Of a DNA stretch of 64,000 nucleotides, positions 1 through 12,265 are shown one piece after another. The stretch spans positions 558,001-622,000 of the forward strand of contig CALSFV010000035.1 of NCBI GenBank assembly GCA_943737045.1, in the 5' to 3' direction. How positions within the stretch are numbered: position 1 is the first letter of the stretch; every line of letters begins with the position of its first letter. Below the pieces are notes generated by a model. The model saw only the letters and a program-made list of their open reading frames with translations, was not told the origin of the DNA and searched no databases. Both the position numbers and the translations under genes were made by a program. The stretch is from Parapristionchus giblindavisi. Taxonomy: Eukaryota > Nematoda > Chromadorea > Rhabditida > Diplogasteridae.

Positions 1-414
1 GACCCAGCGTGTCATATACCAAACGAAAGAGCAAAAAATTCTGAGTATTTTGCAACGTTCCATGTTGAACAACGGCCGCTCCAGCCGAATTAACAACATT
101 GAACCATGCATTTTTAGCATTACAGAATTCGTGACACGCCAATATTTAATCTAAACTCATCGTAGCATATACCACGTGAAAGAGCAAAAAATTCTGAATA
201 ATCTACACTTCAGTTCATGTCAAACTGTAATCTTGTGTTGATTCCACAATGCCCAAAGTACAAAAGTAGCTTTCACTCTGATAAGACCAAAAGAATACCT
301 GACATGAAAAATTTTCTGCTAGACCCAGCGTGTCATATACCAAACGAAAGAGCAAAAAATTCTGAGTATTTTTCAACGTTCCATGTTGAACAACGGCCGC
401 TCCAGCCGAATTAA

Positions 415-440
415 CAACATTGAACCATAATACAAAAGTA
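415..440 (+). repeat. Truncated monomer junction (149-bp deletion)
   Basis: At about 427 the sequence passes from '...acattgaaccat' directly into 'aatacaaaagtagc', so landmark spacing is 493 bp (217 to 710) instead of 642. The loss is 149 bp. The left side stops at monomer position 212, counting from 'atgtcaaactg', and the right side resumes at position 41 of the next unit. In the half-A to half-B alignment these two positions correspond to within about one base. The deletion is therefore explained by an unequal exchange between the diverged half-repeats. Confidence 0.85.
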
Positions 441-1468
441 GCTTTCACTCTGATAAGACCAAAAGAATACCTGACACGAAAAATTTTCTGCTAGACTCAG
501 CGTGTCATATACCAAACGAAAGAGCAAGAAATTCTGAGTATTTTGCAACGTTCCATGTTGAACAACGGCCGCTCCAGCCGAATTAACAACATTGAACCAT
601 GCATTTTTAGCATTAAAGAATTCGTGACACGCCAATATTTAATCTAAACTTATCGTAGCATATACCACGTGAAAGAGCAAAAAATTCTGAATAATCTACA
701 CTTCAGTTCATGTCAAACTGTAATCTTGTGTTGATTCCACAATGCCCAAAGTACAAAAGTAGCTTTCACTCTGATAAGACCAAAAGAATACCTGACATGA
801 AAAATTTTCTGCTAGACCCAGCGTTTCATATACCAAACGAAAGAGCAAAAAATTCTGAGTATTTTGCAACGTTTCATGTTGAACAACGGCCGCTCCAGCC
901 GAATTAACAAAATTGAATTATGCATTTTCGGCAATAAAGAATTCGTGACACGTCAATGCTTTATCGAAACTTATCGTAGCATATACCACGTGAAAGAGCA
1001 AAAAAATCTGAATAATCTACACTTCAGTTCATGTCAAACTGTAATCTTGTGTTGATTCCACAATGCCCAAAGTACAAAAGTAGCTTTCACTCTGATTAGA
1101 CCAAAAGAATACCTGACATGAAAAATTTTCTGCTAGACCCAGCGTGTCATATACCAAACGAAAGAGCAGAAAATTCTGAGTATTTTGCAACGTTCCATGT
1201 TGAACAACGGCCGCTCCAGCCGAATTAACAACATTGAACCATGCATTTTTAGCATTAAAGAATTCGTGACACGCCAATATTTAATCTAAACTTATCGTAG
1301 CATATACCACGTGAAAGAGCAAAAAATTCTGAATAATCTACACTTCAGTTCATGTCAAACTGTAATCTTGTGCTGATTCCACAAAGCCCAAAATACAAAA
1401 GTAGCTTTCACTCTGATAAGACCAAAAGAATACCTGACACGAAAAATTTTCTGCTAGACTCAGCGTGT

Positions 1469-1500
1469 CATATACCAAACGAAAGAGCAAAAAATTCTGA
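1469..1500 (+). repeat. Conserved 32-bp box, copy in half A
   Basis: The box begins 'catataccaaacgaaag' and ends 'caaaaaattctga'. It matches the box in half B (1622-1653) at 29 of 32 positions, with the three differences clustered just after 'cataccatac'-like start, in 'aaacg' against 'acgtg'. It is the best conserved stretch between the halves and recurs twice per unit through the array with few changes. Occasional units have an extra A in place of a T after the A run, or an A-to-C change in it. It could be a protein-binding box or simply the last region kept alike by exchange between halves. Confidence 0.7.
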
Positions 1501-1621
1501 GTATTTTGCAACGTTCCATGTTGAACAACGGCCGCTCCAGCCGAATTAACAACATTGAACCATGCATTTTTAGCATTAAAGAATTCGTGACACGCCAATA
1601 TTTAATCTAAACTTATCGTAG
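1469..1621 (+). repeat. Half-repeat A (153 bp) of the monomer
   Basis: The start of the 32-bp box at 1469 and its second occurrence at 1622 are 153 bp apart. The next occurrence, in the following unit at 1790, is 168 bp further on. Half A contains 'catataccaaacgaaag', 'aacggccgctccagccg', the TTAA insertion target and 'aaagaattcgtgacacg'. It aligns with half B at the box, at 'catgttgaac' against 'catgtcaaac', at 'acattg' against 'acaatg', and at 'aaagaattcgtgacac' against 'aaagaatacctgacat'. Half A lacks about 18 bases present in half B around 'ctctgataagacc' and carries about 5 extra bases before 'acattg'. The 321-bp unit is therefore best read as an old diverged dimer. Confidence 0.8.
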
Positions 1622-1653
1622 CATATACCACGTGAAAGAGCAAAAAATTCTGA
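1622..1653 (+). repeat. Conserved 32-bp box, copy in half B
   Basis: Same box as at 1469-1500, with 'accacgtgaaag' in place of 'accaaacgaaag', which creates the palindrome CACGTG. It then has the same 'gagcaaaaaattctga' end. It recurs every 321 bp. No known satellite-binding protein motif matches convincingly. Confidence 0.7.
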
Positions 1654-1789
1654 ATAATCTACACTTCAGTTCATGTCAAACTGTAATCTTGTGCTGATTC
1701 CACAAAGCCCAAAATACAAAAGTAGCTTTCACTCTGATAAGACCAAAAGAATACCTGACACGAAAAATTTTCTGCTAGACTCAGCGTGT
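1622..1789 (+). repeat. Half-repeat B (168 bp) of the monomer
   Basis: The second half of the dimeric unit, from the box copy with 'catataccacgtgaaag' to the base before the next half A. It includes 'cacttcagttcatgtcaaac', 'gtagctttcactctgataag' and 'gctagactcagcgtgt'. Outside the 32-bp box the match to half A is patchy but collinear, which supports an ancient duplication. The average half length of about 160 bp is close to a nucleosome repeat; any link to nucleosome phasing is an inference. Confidence 0.78.
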
Positions 1790-3919
1790 CATATACCAAA
1801 CGAAAGAGCAAAAAATTCTGAGTATTTTGCAACGTTCCATGTTGAACAACGGCCGCTCCAGCCGAATTAACAACATTGAACCATGCATTTTTAGCATTAA
1901 AGAATTCGTGACACGCCAATATTTAATCTAAACTTATCGTAGCATATACCACGTGAAAGAGCAAAAAATTCTGAATAATCTACACTTCAGTTCATGTCAA
2001 ACTGTAATCTTGTGCTGATTCCACAAAGCCCAAAATACAAAAGTAGCTTTCACTCTGATAAGACCAAAAGAATACCTGACACGAAAAATTTTCTGCTAGA
2101 CTCAGCGTGTCATATACCAAACGAAAGAGCAAAAAATTCTGAGTATTTTGCAACGTTCCATGTTGAACAACGGCCGCTCCAGCCGAATTAACAACATTGA
2201 ACCATGCATTTTTAGCATTAAAGAATTCGTGACACGCCAATATTTAATCTAAACTTATCGTAGCATATACCACGTGAAAGAGCAAAAAATTCTGAATAAT
2301 CTACACTTCAGTTCATGTCAAACTGTAATCTTGTGCTGATTCCACAAAGCCCAAAATACAAAAGTAGCTTTCACTCTGATAAGACCAAAAGAATACCTGA
2401 CACGAAAAATTTTCTGCTAGACTCAGCGTGTCATATACCAAACGAAAGAGCAAAAAATTCTGAGTATTTTGCAACGTTCCATGTTGAACAACGGCCGCTC
2501 CAGCCGAATTAACAACATTGAACCATGCATTTTTAGCATTAAAGAATTCGTGACACGCCAATATTTAATCTAAACTTATCGTAGCATATACCACGTGAAA
2601 GAGCAAAAAATTCTGAATAATCTACACTTCAGTTCATGTCAAACTGTAATCTTGTGTTGATTCCACAATGCCCAAAGTACAAAAGTAGCTTTCACTCTGA
2701 TAAGACCAAAAGAATACCTGACATGAAAAATTTTCTGCTAGACCCAGCGTGTCATATACCAAACGAAAGAGCAAAAAATTCTGAGTATTTTGCAACGTTT
2801 CATGTTGAACAACGGCCGCTCCAGCCGAATTAACAAAATTGAATTATGCATTTTCGGCAATAAAGAATTCGTGACACGTCAATGCTTTATCGAAACTTAT
2901 CGTAGCATATACCACGTGAAAGAGCAAAAAATTCTGAATAATCTACACTTAAGTTCATGTCAAACTGTAATCTTGTGTTGATTCCACAATGCTCAAAGTA
3001 CAAAAGTAGCTTTCACTCTGATTAGACCAAAAGAATACCTGACATGAAAAATTTTCTGCTAGACCCAGCGTGTCATATACCAAACGAAAGAGCAAAAAAT
3101 TCTGAGTATTTTGCAACGTTCCATGTTGAACAACGGCCTCTCCAGCCGAATTAACAACATTGAACCATGCATTTTTAGCATTAAAGAATTCGTGACACGC
3201 CAATATTTAATCTAAACTTATCGTAGCATATACCACGTGAAAGAGCAAAAAATTCTGAATAATCTACACTTCAGTTCATGTCAAACTGTAATCTTGTGCT
3301 GATTCCACAAAGCCCAAAATACAAAAGTAGCTTTCACTCTGATAAGACCAAAAGAATACCTGACACGAAAAATTTTCTGCTAGACTCAGCGTGTCATATA
3401 CCAAACGAAAGAGCAAAAAATTCTGAGTATTTTGCAACGTTCCATGTTGAACAACGGCCGCTCCAGCCGAATTAACAACATTGAACCATGCATTTTTAGC
3501 ATTAAAGAATTCGTGACACGCCAATATTTAATCTAAACTTATCGTAGCATATACCACGTGAAAGAGCAAAAAATTCTGAATAATCTACACTTCAGTTCAT
3601 GTCAAACTGTAATCTTGTGCTGATTCCACAAAGCCCAAAATACAAAAGTAGCTTTCACTCTGATAAGACCAAAAGAATACCTGACACGAAAAATTTTCTG
3701 CTAGACTCAGCGTGTCATATACCAAACGAAAGAGCAAAAAATTCTGAGTATTTTGCAACGTTCCATGTTGAACAACGGCCGCTCCAGCCGAATTAACAAC
3801 ATTGAACCATGCATTTTTAGCATTAAAGAATTCGTGACACGCCAATATTTAATCTAAACTTATCGTAGCATATACCACGTGAAAGAGCAAAAAATTCTGA
3901 ATAATCTACACTTCAGTTC

Positions 3920-6900
3920 ATGTCAAACTGTAACCTTGTGTTGATTCCACAATGCCCAAAGTACAAAAGTAGCTTTCACTCTGATAAGACCAAAAGAATA
4001 CCTGACATGAAAAATTTTCTGCTAGACTCAGCGTGTCATATACCAAACGAAAGAGCAAAAAATTCTGAGTATTTTGCAACGTTTCATGTTGAACAACGGC
4101 CGCTCCAGCCGAATTAACAAAATTGAATTATGCATTTTCGGCAATAAAGAATTCGTGACACGTCAATATTTAATCTAAACTTATCGTAGCATATACCACG
4201 TGAAAGAGCAAAAAACTCTGAATAATCTACACTTTAGTTCATGTCAAACTGTAATCTTGTGTTGATTCCACAATGCCCAAAGTACAAAAGTAGCTTTCAC
4301 TCTGATAATACCAAAAGAATACCTGACATGAAAAATTTTCTGCTAGACCCAGCGTGTCATATACCAAACGAAAGAGCAAAACATTCTGAGTATTTTGCAA
4401 CGTTTCATGTTGAACAACGGCCGCTCCAGCCGAATTAACAAAATTGAATTATGCATTTTCGGCAATAAAGAATTCGTGACACGTCAATGCTTTATCGAAA
4501 CTTATCGTAGCATATACCACGTGAAAGAGCAAAAAATTCTGAATAATCTACACTAAAGTTCATGTCAAACTGTAATCTTGTGTTGATTCCACAATGCCCA
4601 AAGTACAAAAGTAGCTTTCACTCTGATTAGACCAAAAGAATACCTGACATGAAAAATTTTCTGCTAGACCCAGCGTGTCATATACCAAACGAAAGAGCAA
4701 AAAATTCTGAGTATTTTGCAACGTTCCATGTTGAACAACGGCCGCTCCAGCCGAATTAACAACATTGAACCATGCATTTTTAGCATTAAAGAATTCGTGA
4801 CACGCCAATATTTAATCTAAACTTATCGTAGCATATACCACGTGAAAGAGCAAAAAATTCTGAATAATCTACACTTCAGTTCATGTCAAACTGTAATCTT
4901 GTGCTGATTCCACAAAGCCCAAAATACAAAAGTAGCTTTCACTCTGATAAGACCAAAAGAATACCTGACACGAAAAATTTTCTGCTAGACTCAGCGTGTC
5001 ATATACCAAACGAAAGAGCAAAAAATTCTGAGTATTTTGCAACGTTCCATGTTGAACAACGGCCGCTCCAGCCGAATTAACAACATTGAACCATGCATTT
5101 TTAGCATTAAAGAATTCGTGACACGCCAATATTTAATCTAAACTTATCGTAGCATATACCACGTGAAAGAGCAAAAAATTCTGAATAATCTACACTTCAG
5201 TTCATGTCAAACTGTAATCTTGTGCTGATTCCACAAAGCCCAAAATACAAAAGTAGCTTTCACTCTGATAAGACCAAAAGAATACCTGACACGAAAAATT
5301 TTCTGCTAGACTCAGCGTGTCATATACCAAACGAAAGAGCAAAAAATTCTGAGTATTTTGCAACGTTCCATGTTGAACAACGGCCGCTCCAGCCGAATTA
5401 ACAACATTGAACCATGCATTTTTAGCATTAAAGAATTCGTGACACGCCAATATTTAATCTAAACTTATCGTAGCATATACCACGTGAAAGAGCAAAAAAT
5501 TCTGAATAATCTACACTTCAGTTCATGTCAAACTGTAACCTTGTGTTGATTCCACAATGCCCAAAGTACAAAAGTAGCTTTCACTCTGATAAGACCAAAA
5601 GAATACCTGACATGAAAAATTTTCTGCTAGACTCAGCGTGTCATATACCAAACGAAAGAGCAAAAAATTCTGAGTATTTTGCAACGTTTCATGTTGAACA
5701 ACGGCCGCTCCAGCCGAATTAACAAAATTGAATTATGCATTTTCGGCAATAAAGAATTCGTGACACGTCAATATTTAATCTAAACTTATCGTAGCATATA
5801 CCACGTGAAAGAGCAAAAAATTCTGAATAATCTACACTTCAGTTCATGTCAAACTGTAATCTTGTGCTGATTCCACAAAGCCCAAAATACAAAAGTAGCT
5901 TTCACTCTGATAAGACCAAAAGAATACCTGACACGAAAAATTTTCTGCTAGACTCAGCGTGTCATATACCAAACGAAAGAGCAAAAAATTCTGAGTATTT
6001 TGCAACGTTTCATGTTGAACAACGGCCGCTCCAGCCGAATTAACAAAATTGAATTATGCATTTTCGGCAATAAAGAATTCGTGACACGTCAATATTTAAT
6101 CTAAACTTATCGTAGCATATACCACGTGAAAGAGCAAAAAATTCTGAATAATCTACACTTCAGTTCATGTCAAACTGTAATCTTGTGCTGATTCCACAAA
6201 GCCCAAAATACAAAAGTAGCTTTCACTCTGATAAGACCAAAAGAATACCTGACACGAAAAATTTTCTGCTAGACTCAGCGTGTCATATACCAAACGAAAG
6301 AGCAAAAAATTCTGAGTATTTTGCAACGTTCCATGTTGAACAACGGCCGCTCCAGCCGAATTAACAACATTGAACCATGCATTTTTAGCATTAAAGAATT
6401 CGTGACACGCCAATATTTAATCTAAACTTATCGTAGCATATACCACGTGAAAGAGCAAAAAATTCTGAATAATCTACACTTCAGTTCATGTCAAACTGTA
6501 ATCTTGTGCTGATTCCACAAAGCCCAAAATACAAAAGTAGCTTTCACTCTGATAAGACCAAAAGAATACCTGACACGAAAAAATTTCTGCTAGACTCAGC
6601 GTGTCATATACCAAACGAAAGAGCAAAAAATTCTGAGTATTTTGCAACGTTTCATGTTGAACAACGGCCGCTCCAGCCGAATTAACAAAATTGAATTATG
6701 CATTTTCGGCAATAAAGAATTCGTGACACGTCAATATTTAATCTAAACTTATCGTAGCATATACCACGTGAAAGAGCAAAAAATTCTGAATAATCTACAC
6801 TTCAGTTCATGTCAAACTGTAATCTTGTGCTGATTCCACAAAGCCCAAAATACAAAAGTAGCTTTCACTCTGATAAGACCAAAAGAATACCTGACACGAA

Positions 6901-9900
6901 AAATTTTCTGCTAGACTCAGCGTGTCATATACCAAACGAAAGAGCAAAAAATTCTGAGTATTTTGCAACGTTCCATGTTGAACAACGGCCGCTCCAGCCG
7001 AATTAACAACATTGAACCATGCATTTTTAGCATTAAAGAATTCGTGACACGCCAATATTTAATCTAAACTTATCGTAGCATATACCACGTGAAAGAGCAA
7101 AAAATTCTGAATAATCTACACTTCAGTTCATGTCAAACTGTAATCTTGTGCTGATTCCACAAAGCCCAAAATACAAAAGTAGCTTTCACTCTGATAAGAC
7201 CAAAAGTATACCTGACACGAAAAATTTTCTGCTAGACTCAGCGTGTCATATACCAAACGAAAGAGCAAAAAATTCTGAGTATTTTGCAACGTTCCATGTT
7301 GAACAACGGCCGCTCCAGCCGAATTAACAACATTGAACCATGCATTTTTAGCATTAAAGAATTCGTGACACGCCAATATTTAATCTAAACTTATCGTAGC
7401 ATATACCACGTGAAAGAGCAAAAAAATCTGAATAATCTACACTTCAGTTCATGTCAAACTGTAATCTTGTGCTGATTCCACAAAGCCCAAAATACAAAAG
7501 TAGCTTTCACTCTGATAAGACCAAAAGAATACCTGACACGAAAAAATTTCTGCTAGACTCAGCGTGTCATATACCAAACGAAAGAGCAAAAAATTCTGAG
7601 TATTTTGCAACGTTCCATGTTGAACAACGGCCGCTCCAGCCGAATTAACAAAATTGAATTATGCATTTTCGGCAATAAAGAATTCGTGACACGTCAATAT
7701 TTAATCTAAACTTATCGTAGCATATACCACGTGAAAGAGCAAAAAATTCTGAATAATCTACACTTCAGTTCATGTCAAACTGTAACCTTGTGTTGATTCC
7801 ACAATGCCCAAAGTACAAAAGTAGCTTTCACTCTGATAAGACCAAAAGAATACCTGACATGAAAAATTTTCTGCTAGACTCAGCGTGTCATATACCAAAC
7901 GAAAGAGCAAAAAATTCTGAGTATTTTGCAACGTTTCATGTTGAACAACGGCCGCTCCAGCCGAATTAACAAAATTGAATTATGCATTTTCGGCAATAAA
8001 GAATTCGTGACACGTCAATATTTAATCTAAACTTATCGTAGCATATACCACGTGAAAGAGCAAAAAACTCTGAATAATCTACACTTTAGTTCATGTCAAA
8101 CTGTAATCTTGTGTTGATTCCACAATGCCCAAAGTACAAAAGTAGCTTTCACTCTGATAATACCAAAAGAATACCTGACATGAAAAATTTTCTGCTAGAC
8201 CCAGCGTGTCATATACCAAACGAAAGAGCAAAACATTCTGAGTATTTTGCAACGTTTCATGTTGAACAACGGCCGCTCCAGCCGAATTAACAAAATTGAA
8301 TTATGCATTTTCGGCAATAAAGAATTCGTGACACGTCAATGCTTTATCGAAACTTATCGTAGCATATACCACGTGAAAGAGCAAAAAATTCTGAATAATC
8401 TACACTAAAGTTCATGTCAAACTGTAATCTTGTGTTGATTCCACAATGCCCAAAGTACAAAAGTAGCTTTCACTCTGATTAGACCAAAAGAATACCTGAC
8501 ATGAAAAATTTTCTGCTAGACCCAGCGTGTCATATACCAAACGAAAGAGCAAAAAATTCTGAGTATTTTGCAACGTTCCATGTTGAACAACGGCCGCTCC
8601 AGCCGAATTAACAACATTGAACCATGCATTTTTAGCATTAAAGAATTCGTGACACGCCAATATTTAATCTAAACTTATCGTAGCATATACCACGTGAAAG
8701 AGCAAAAAATTCTGAATAATCTACACTTCAGTTCATGTCAAACTGTAATCTTGTGCTGATTCCACAAAGCCCAAAATACAAAAGTAGCTTTCACTCTGAT
8801 AAGACCAAAAGAATACCTGACACGAAAAATTTTCTGCTAGACTCAGCGTGTCATATACCAAACGAAAGAGCAAAAAATTCTGAGTATTTTGCAACGTTCC
8901 ATGTTGAACAACGGCCGCTCCAGCCGAATTAACAACATTGAACCATGCATTTTTAGCATTAAAGAATTCGTGACACGCCAATATTTAATCTAAACTTATC
9001 GTAGCATATACCACGTGAAAGAGCAAAAAATTCTGAATAATCTACACTTCAGTTCATGTCAAACTGTAATCTTGTGCTGATTCCACAAAGCCCAAAATAC
9101 AAAAGTAGCTTTCACTCTGATAAGACCAAAAGAATACCTGACACGAAAAATTTTCTGCTAGACTCAGCGTGTCATATACCAAACGAAAGAGCAAAAAATT
9201 CTGAGTATTTTGCAACGTTCCATGTTGAACAACGGCCGCTCCAGCCGAATTAACAACATTGAACCATGCATTTTTAGCATTAAAGAATTCGTGACACGCC
9301 AATATTTAATCTAAACTTATCGTAGCATATACCACGTGAAAGAGCAAAAAATTCTGAATAATCTACACTTCAGTTCATGTCAAACTGTAACCTTGTGTTG
9401 ATTCCACAATGCCCAAAGTACAAAAGTAGCTTTCACTCTGATAAGACCAAAAGAATACCTGACATGAAAAATTTTCTGCTAGACTCAGCGTGTCATATAC
9501 CAAACGAAAGAGCAAAAAATTCTGAGTATTTTGCAACGTTTCATGTTGAACAACGGCCGCTCCAGCCGAATTAACAAAATTGAATTATGCATTTTCGGCA
9601 ATAAAGAATTCGTGACACGTCAATATTTAATCTAAACTTATCGTAGCATATACCACGTGAAAGAGCAAAAAATTCTGAATAATCTACACTTCAGTTCATG
9701 TCAAACTGTAATCTTGTGCTGATTCCACAAAGCCCAAAATACAAAAGTAGCTTTCACTCTGATAAGACCAAAAGAATACCTGACACGAAAAATTTTCTGC
9801 TAGACTCAGCGTGTCATATACCAAACGAAAGAGCAAAAAATTCTGAGTATTTTGCAACGTTTCATGTTGAACAACGGCCGCTCCAGCCGAATTAACAAAA

Positions 9901-12265
9901 TTGAATTATGCATTTTCGGCAATAAAGAATTCGTGACACGTCAATATTTAATCTAAACTTATCGTAGCATATACCACGTGAAAGAGCAAAAAATTCTGAA
10001 TAATCTACACTTCAGTTCATGTCAAACTGTAATCTTGTGCTGATTCCACAAAGCCCAAAATACAAAAGTAGCTTTCACTCTGATAAGACCAAAAGAATAC
10101 CTGACACGAAAAATTTTCTGCTAGACTCAGCGTGTCATATACCAAACGAAAGAGCAAAAAATTCTGAGTATTTTGCAACGTTCCATGTTGAACAACGGCC
10201 GCTCCAGCCGAATTAACAACATTGAACCATGCATTTTTAGCATTAAAGAATTCGTGACACGCCAATATTTAATCTAAACTTATCGTAGCATATACCACGT
10301 GAAAGAGCAAAAAATTCTGAATAATCTACACTTCAGTTCATGTCAAACTGTAATCTTGTGCTGATTCCACAAAGCCCAAAATACAAAAGTAGCTTTCACT
10401 CTGATAAGACCAAAAGAATACCTGACACGAAAAAATTTCTGCTAGACTCAGCGTGTCATATACCAAACGAAAGAGCAAAAAATTCTGAGTATTTTGCAAC
10501 GTTTCATGTTGAACAACGGCCGCTCCAGCCGAATTAACAAAATTGAATTATGCATTTTCGGCAATAAAGAATTCGTGACACGTCAATATTTAATCTAAAC
10601 TTATCGTAGCATATACCACGTGAAAGAGCAAAAAATTCTGAATAATCTACACTTCAGTTCATGTCAAACTGTAATCTTGTGCTGATTCCACAAAGCCCAA
10701 AATACAAAAGTAGCTTTCACTCTGATAAGACCAAAAGAATACCTGACACGAAAAATTTTCTGCTAGACTCAGCGTGTCATATACCAAACGAAAGAGCAAA
10801 AAATTCTGAGTATTTTGCAACGTTCCATGTTGAACAACGGCCGCTCCAGCCGAATTAACAACATTGAACCATGCATTTTTAGCATTAAAGAATTCGTGAC
10901 ACGCCAATATTTAATCTAAACTTATCGTAGCATATACCACGTGAAAGAGCAAAAAATTCTGAATAATCTACACTTCAGTTCATGTCAAACTGTAATCTTG
11001 TGCTGATTCCACAAAGCCCAAAATACAAAAGTAGCTTTCACTCTGATAAGACCAAAAGAATACCTGACACGAAAAAATTTCTGCTAGACTCAGCGTGTCA
11101 TATACCAAACGAAAGAGCAAAAAATTCTGAGTATTTTGCAACGTTCCATGTTGAACAACGGCCGCTCCAGCCGAATTAACAACATTGAACCATGCATTTT
11201 TAGCATTAAAGAATTCGTGACACGCCAATATTTAATCTAAACTTATCGTAGCATATACCACGTGAAAGAGCAAAAAATTCTGAATAATCTACACTTCAGT
11301 TCATGTCAAACTGTAATCTTGTGCTGATTCCACAAAGCCCAAAATACAAAAGTAGCTTTCACTCTGATAAGACCAAAAGAATACCTGACACGAAAAAATT
11401 TCTGCTAGACTCAGCGTGTCATATACCAAACGAAAGAGCAAAAAATTCTGAGTATTTTGCAACGTTTCATGTTGAACAACGGCCGCTCCAGCCGAATTAA
11501 CAAAATTGAATTATGCATTTTCGGCAATAAAGAATTCGTGACACGTCAATATTTAATCTAAACTTATCGTAGCATATACCACGTGAAAGAGCAAAAAATT
11601 CTGAATAATCTACACTTCAGTTCATGTCAAACTGTAATCTTGTGCTGATTCCACAAAGCCCAAAATACAAAAGTAGCTTTCACTCTGATAAGACCAAAAG
11701 TATACCTGACACGAAAAATTTTCTGCTAGACTCAGCGTGTCATATACCAAACGAAAGAGCAAAAAATTCTGAGTATTTTGCAACGTTCCATGTTGAACAA
11801 CGGCCGCTCCAGCCGAATTAACAACATTGAACCATGCATTTTTAGCATTAAAGAATTCGTGACACGCCAATATTTAATCTAAACTTATCGTAGCATATAC
11901 CACGTGAAAGAGCAAAAAAATCTGAATAATCTACACTTCAGTTCATGTCAAACTGTAATCTTGTGCTGATTCCACAAAGCCCAAAATACAAAAGTAGCTT
12001 TCACTCTGATAAGACCAAAAGAATACCTGACACGAAAAAATTTCTGCTAGACTCAGCGTGTCATATACCAAACGAAAGAGCAAAAAATTCTGAGTATTTT
12101 GCAACGTTCCATGTTGAACAACGGCCGCTCCAGCCGAATTAACAAAATTGAATTATGCATTTTCGGCAATAAAGAATTCGTGACACGTCAATATTTAATC
12201 TAAACTTATCGTAGCATATACCACGTGAAAGAGCAAAAAATTCTGAATAATCTACACTTCAGTTC
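3920..12265 (+). repeat. Higher-order repeat, about 12 monomers (3852 bp), with a 2-monomer insertion in copy 2
   Basis: The ordered series of variants from 3920 recurs from 7772, an offset of 3852 bp or 12 units. Shared private marks include 'aaccttgtg' (3920 and 7772 units), 'gataataccaaaag' and 'caaaacattctg' (4241 and 8093 units), 'acactaaagttcatg' just before 4562 and 8414, and 'gattagacc' (4562 and 8414 units). The match runs for ten units, to about 7129 and 10981. The next two units (7130 and 7451, with 'caaaagtatacc' and 'gcaaaaaaatctg') have their partners at 11624 and 11945, an offset of 14 units. The second copy has therefore gained two monomers, at 10982-11623. Confidence 0.8.

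Larger units (their letters stand above)
1352..1672 (+). repeat. Reference monomer of the 321-bp satellite
   Basis: A representative full unit, counted from 'atgtcaaactg' at 1352 to the base before the next copy at 1673. Landmarks in order are 'gctgattccacaaagccc', 'gtagctttcactctgataag', 'gacacgaaaaattttctgc', the first 32-bp box at 1469-1500, 'aacggccgctccagccg', 'gaattaacaac' (the TTAA used by the mobile element), 'catgcatttttagc', an EcoRI site 'gaattc', 'cgccaatatttaatc' and the second 32-bp box at 1622-1653, which contains the palindrome CACGTG. Each box holds an A6 run. The phase is arbitrary. Most units have one GAATTC, so EcoRI would give a 321-bp ladder, with steps skipped where the unit has 'gaattag'. 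Confidence 0.95.
1352..2635 (+). repeat. Four near-identical tandem monomers
   Basis: Units starting at 1352, 1673, 1994 and 2315 look identical by eye. All carry 'gctgattccacaaagccc', 'gacacgaaaaattttctgc', 'gttccatgttg' and 'acattgaaccatgc'. They are bounded by units of the other variant class at 1031 and 2636. This is local expansion of a single monomer with a 321-bp period, in contrast to the multi-monomer repeats elsewhere. Confidence 0.8.

Noticed and set aside
217..635. Recurrent small open frames of about 63-82 codons on both strands in nearly every monomer
   Set aside because: They recur only because the DNA repeats. Frames on the two strands overlap each other, point changes among units hit all codon positions, and single-base deletions break them without any sign of compensation. 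No known domain is visible.
1469..1500. A CENP-B box in the conserved 32-bp box
   Set aside because: The minus strand has 'ctttcgtttggtatatg', which shares only the TTCG core and lacks the A and CGGG positions required by the CENP-B pattern.
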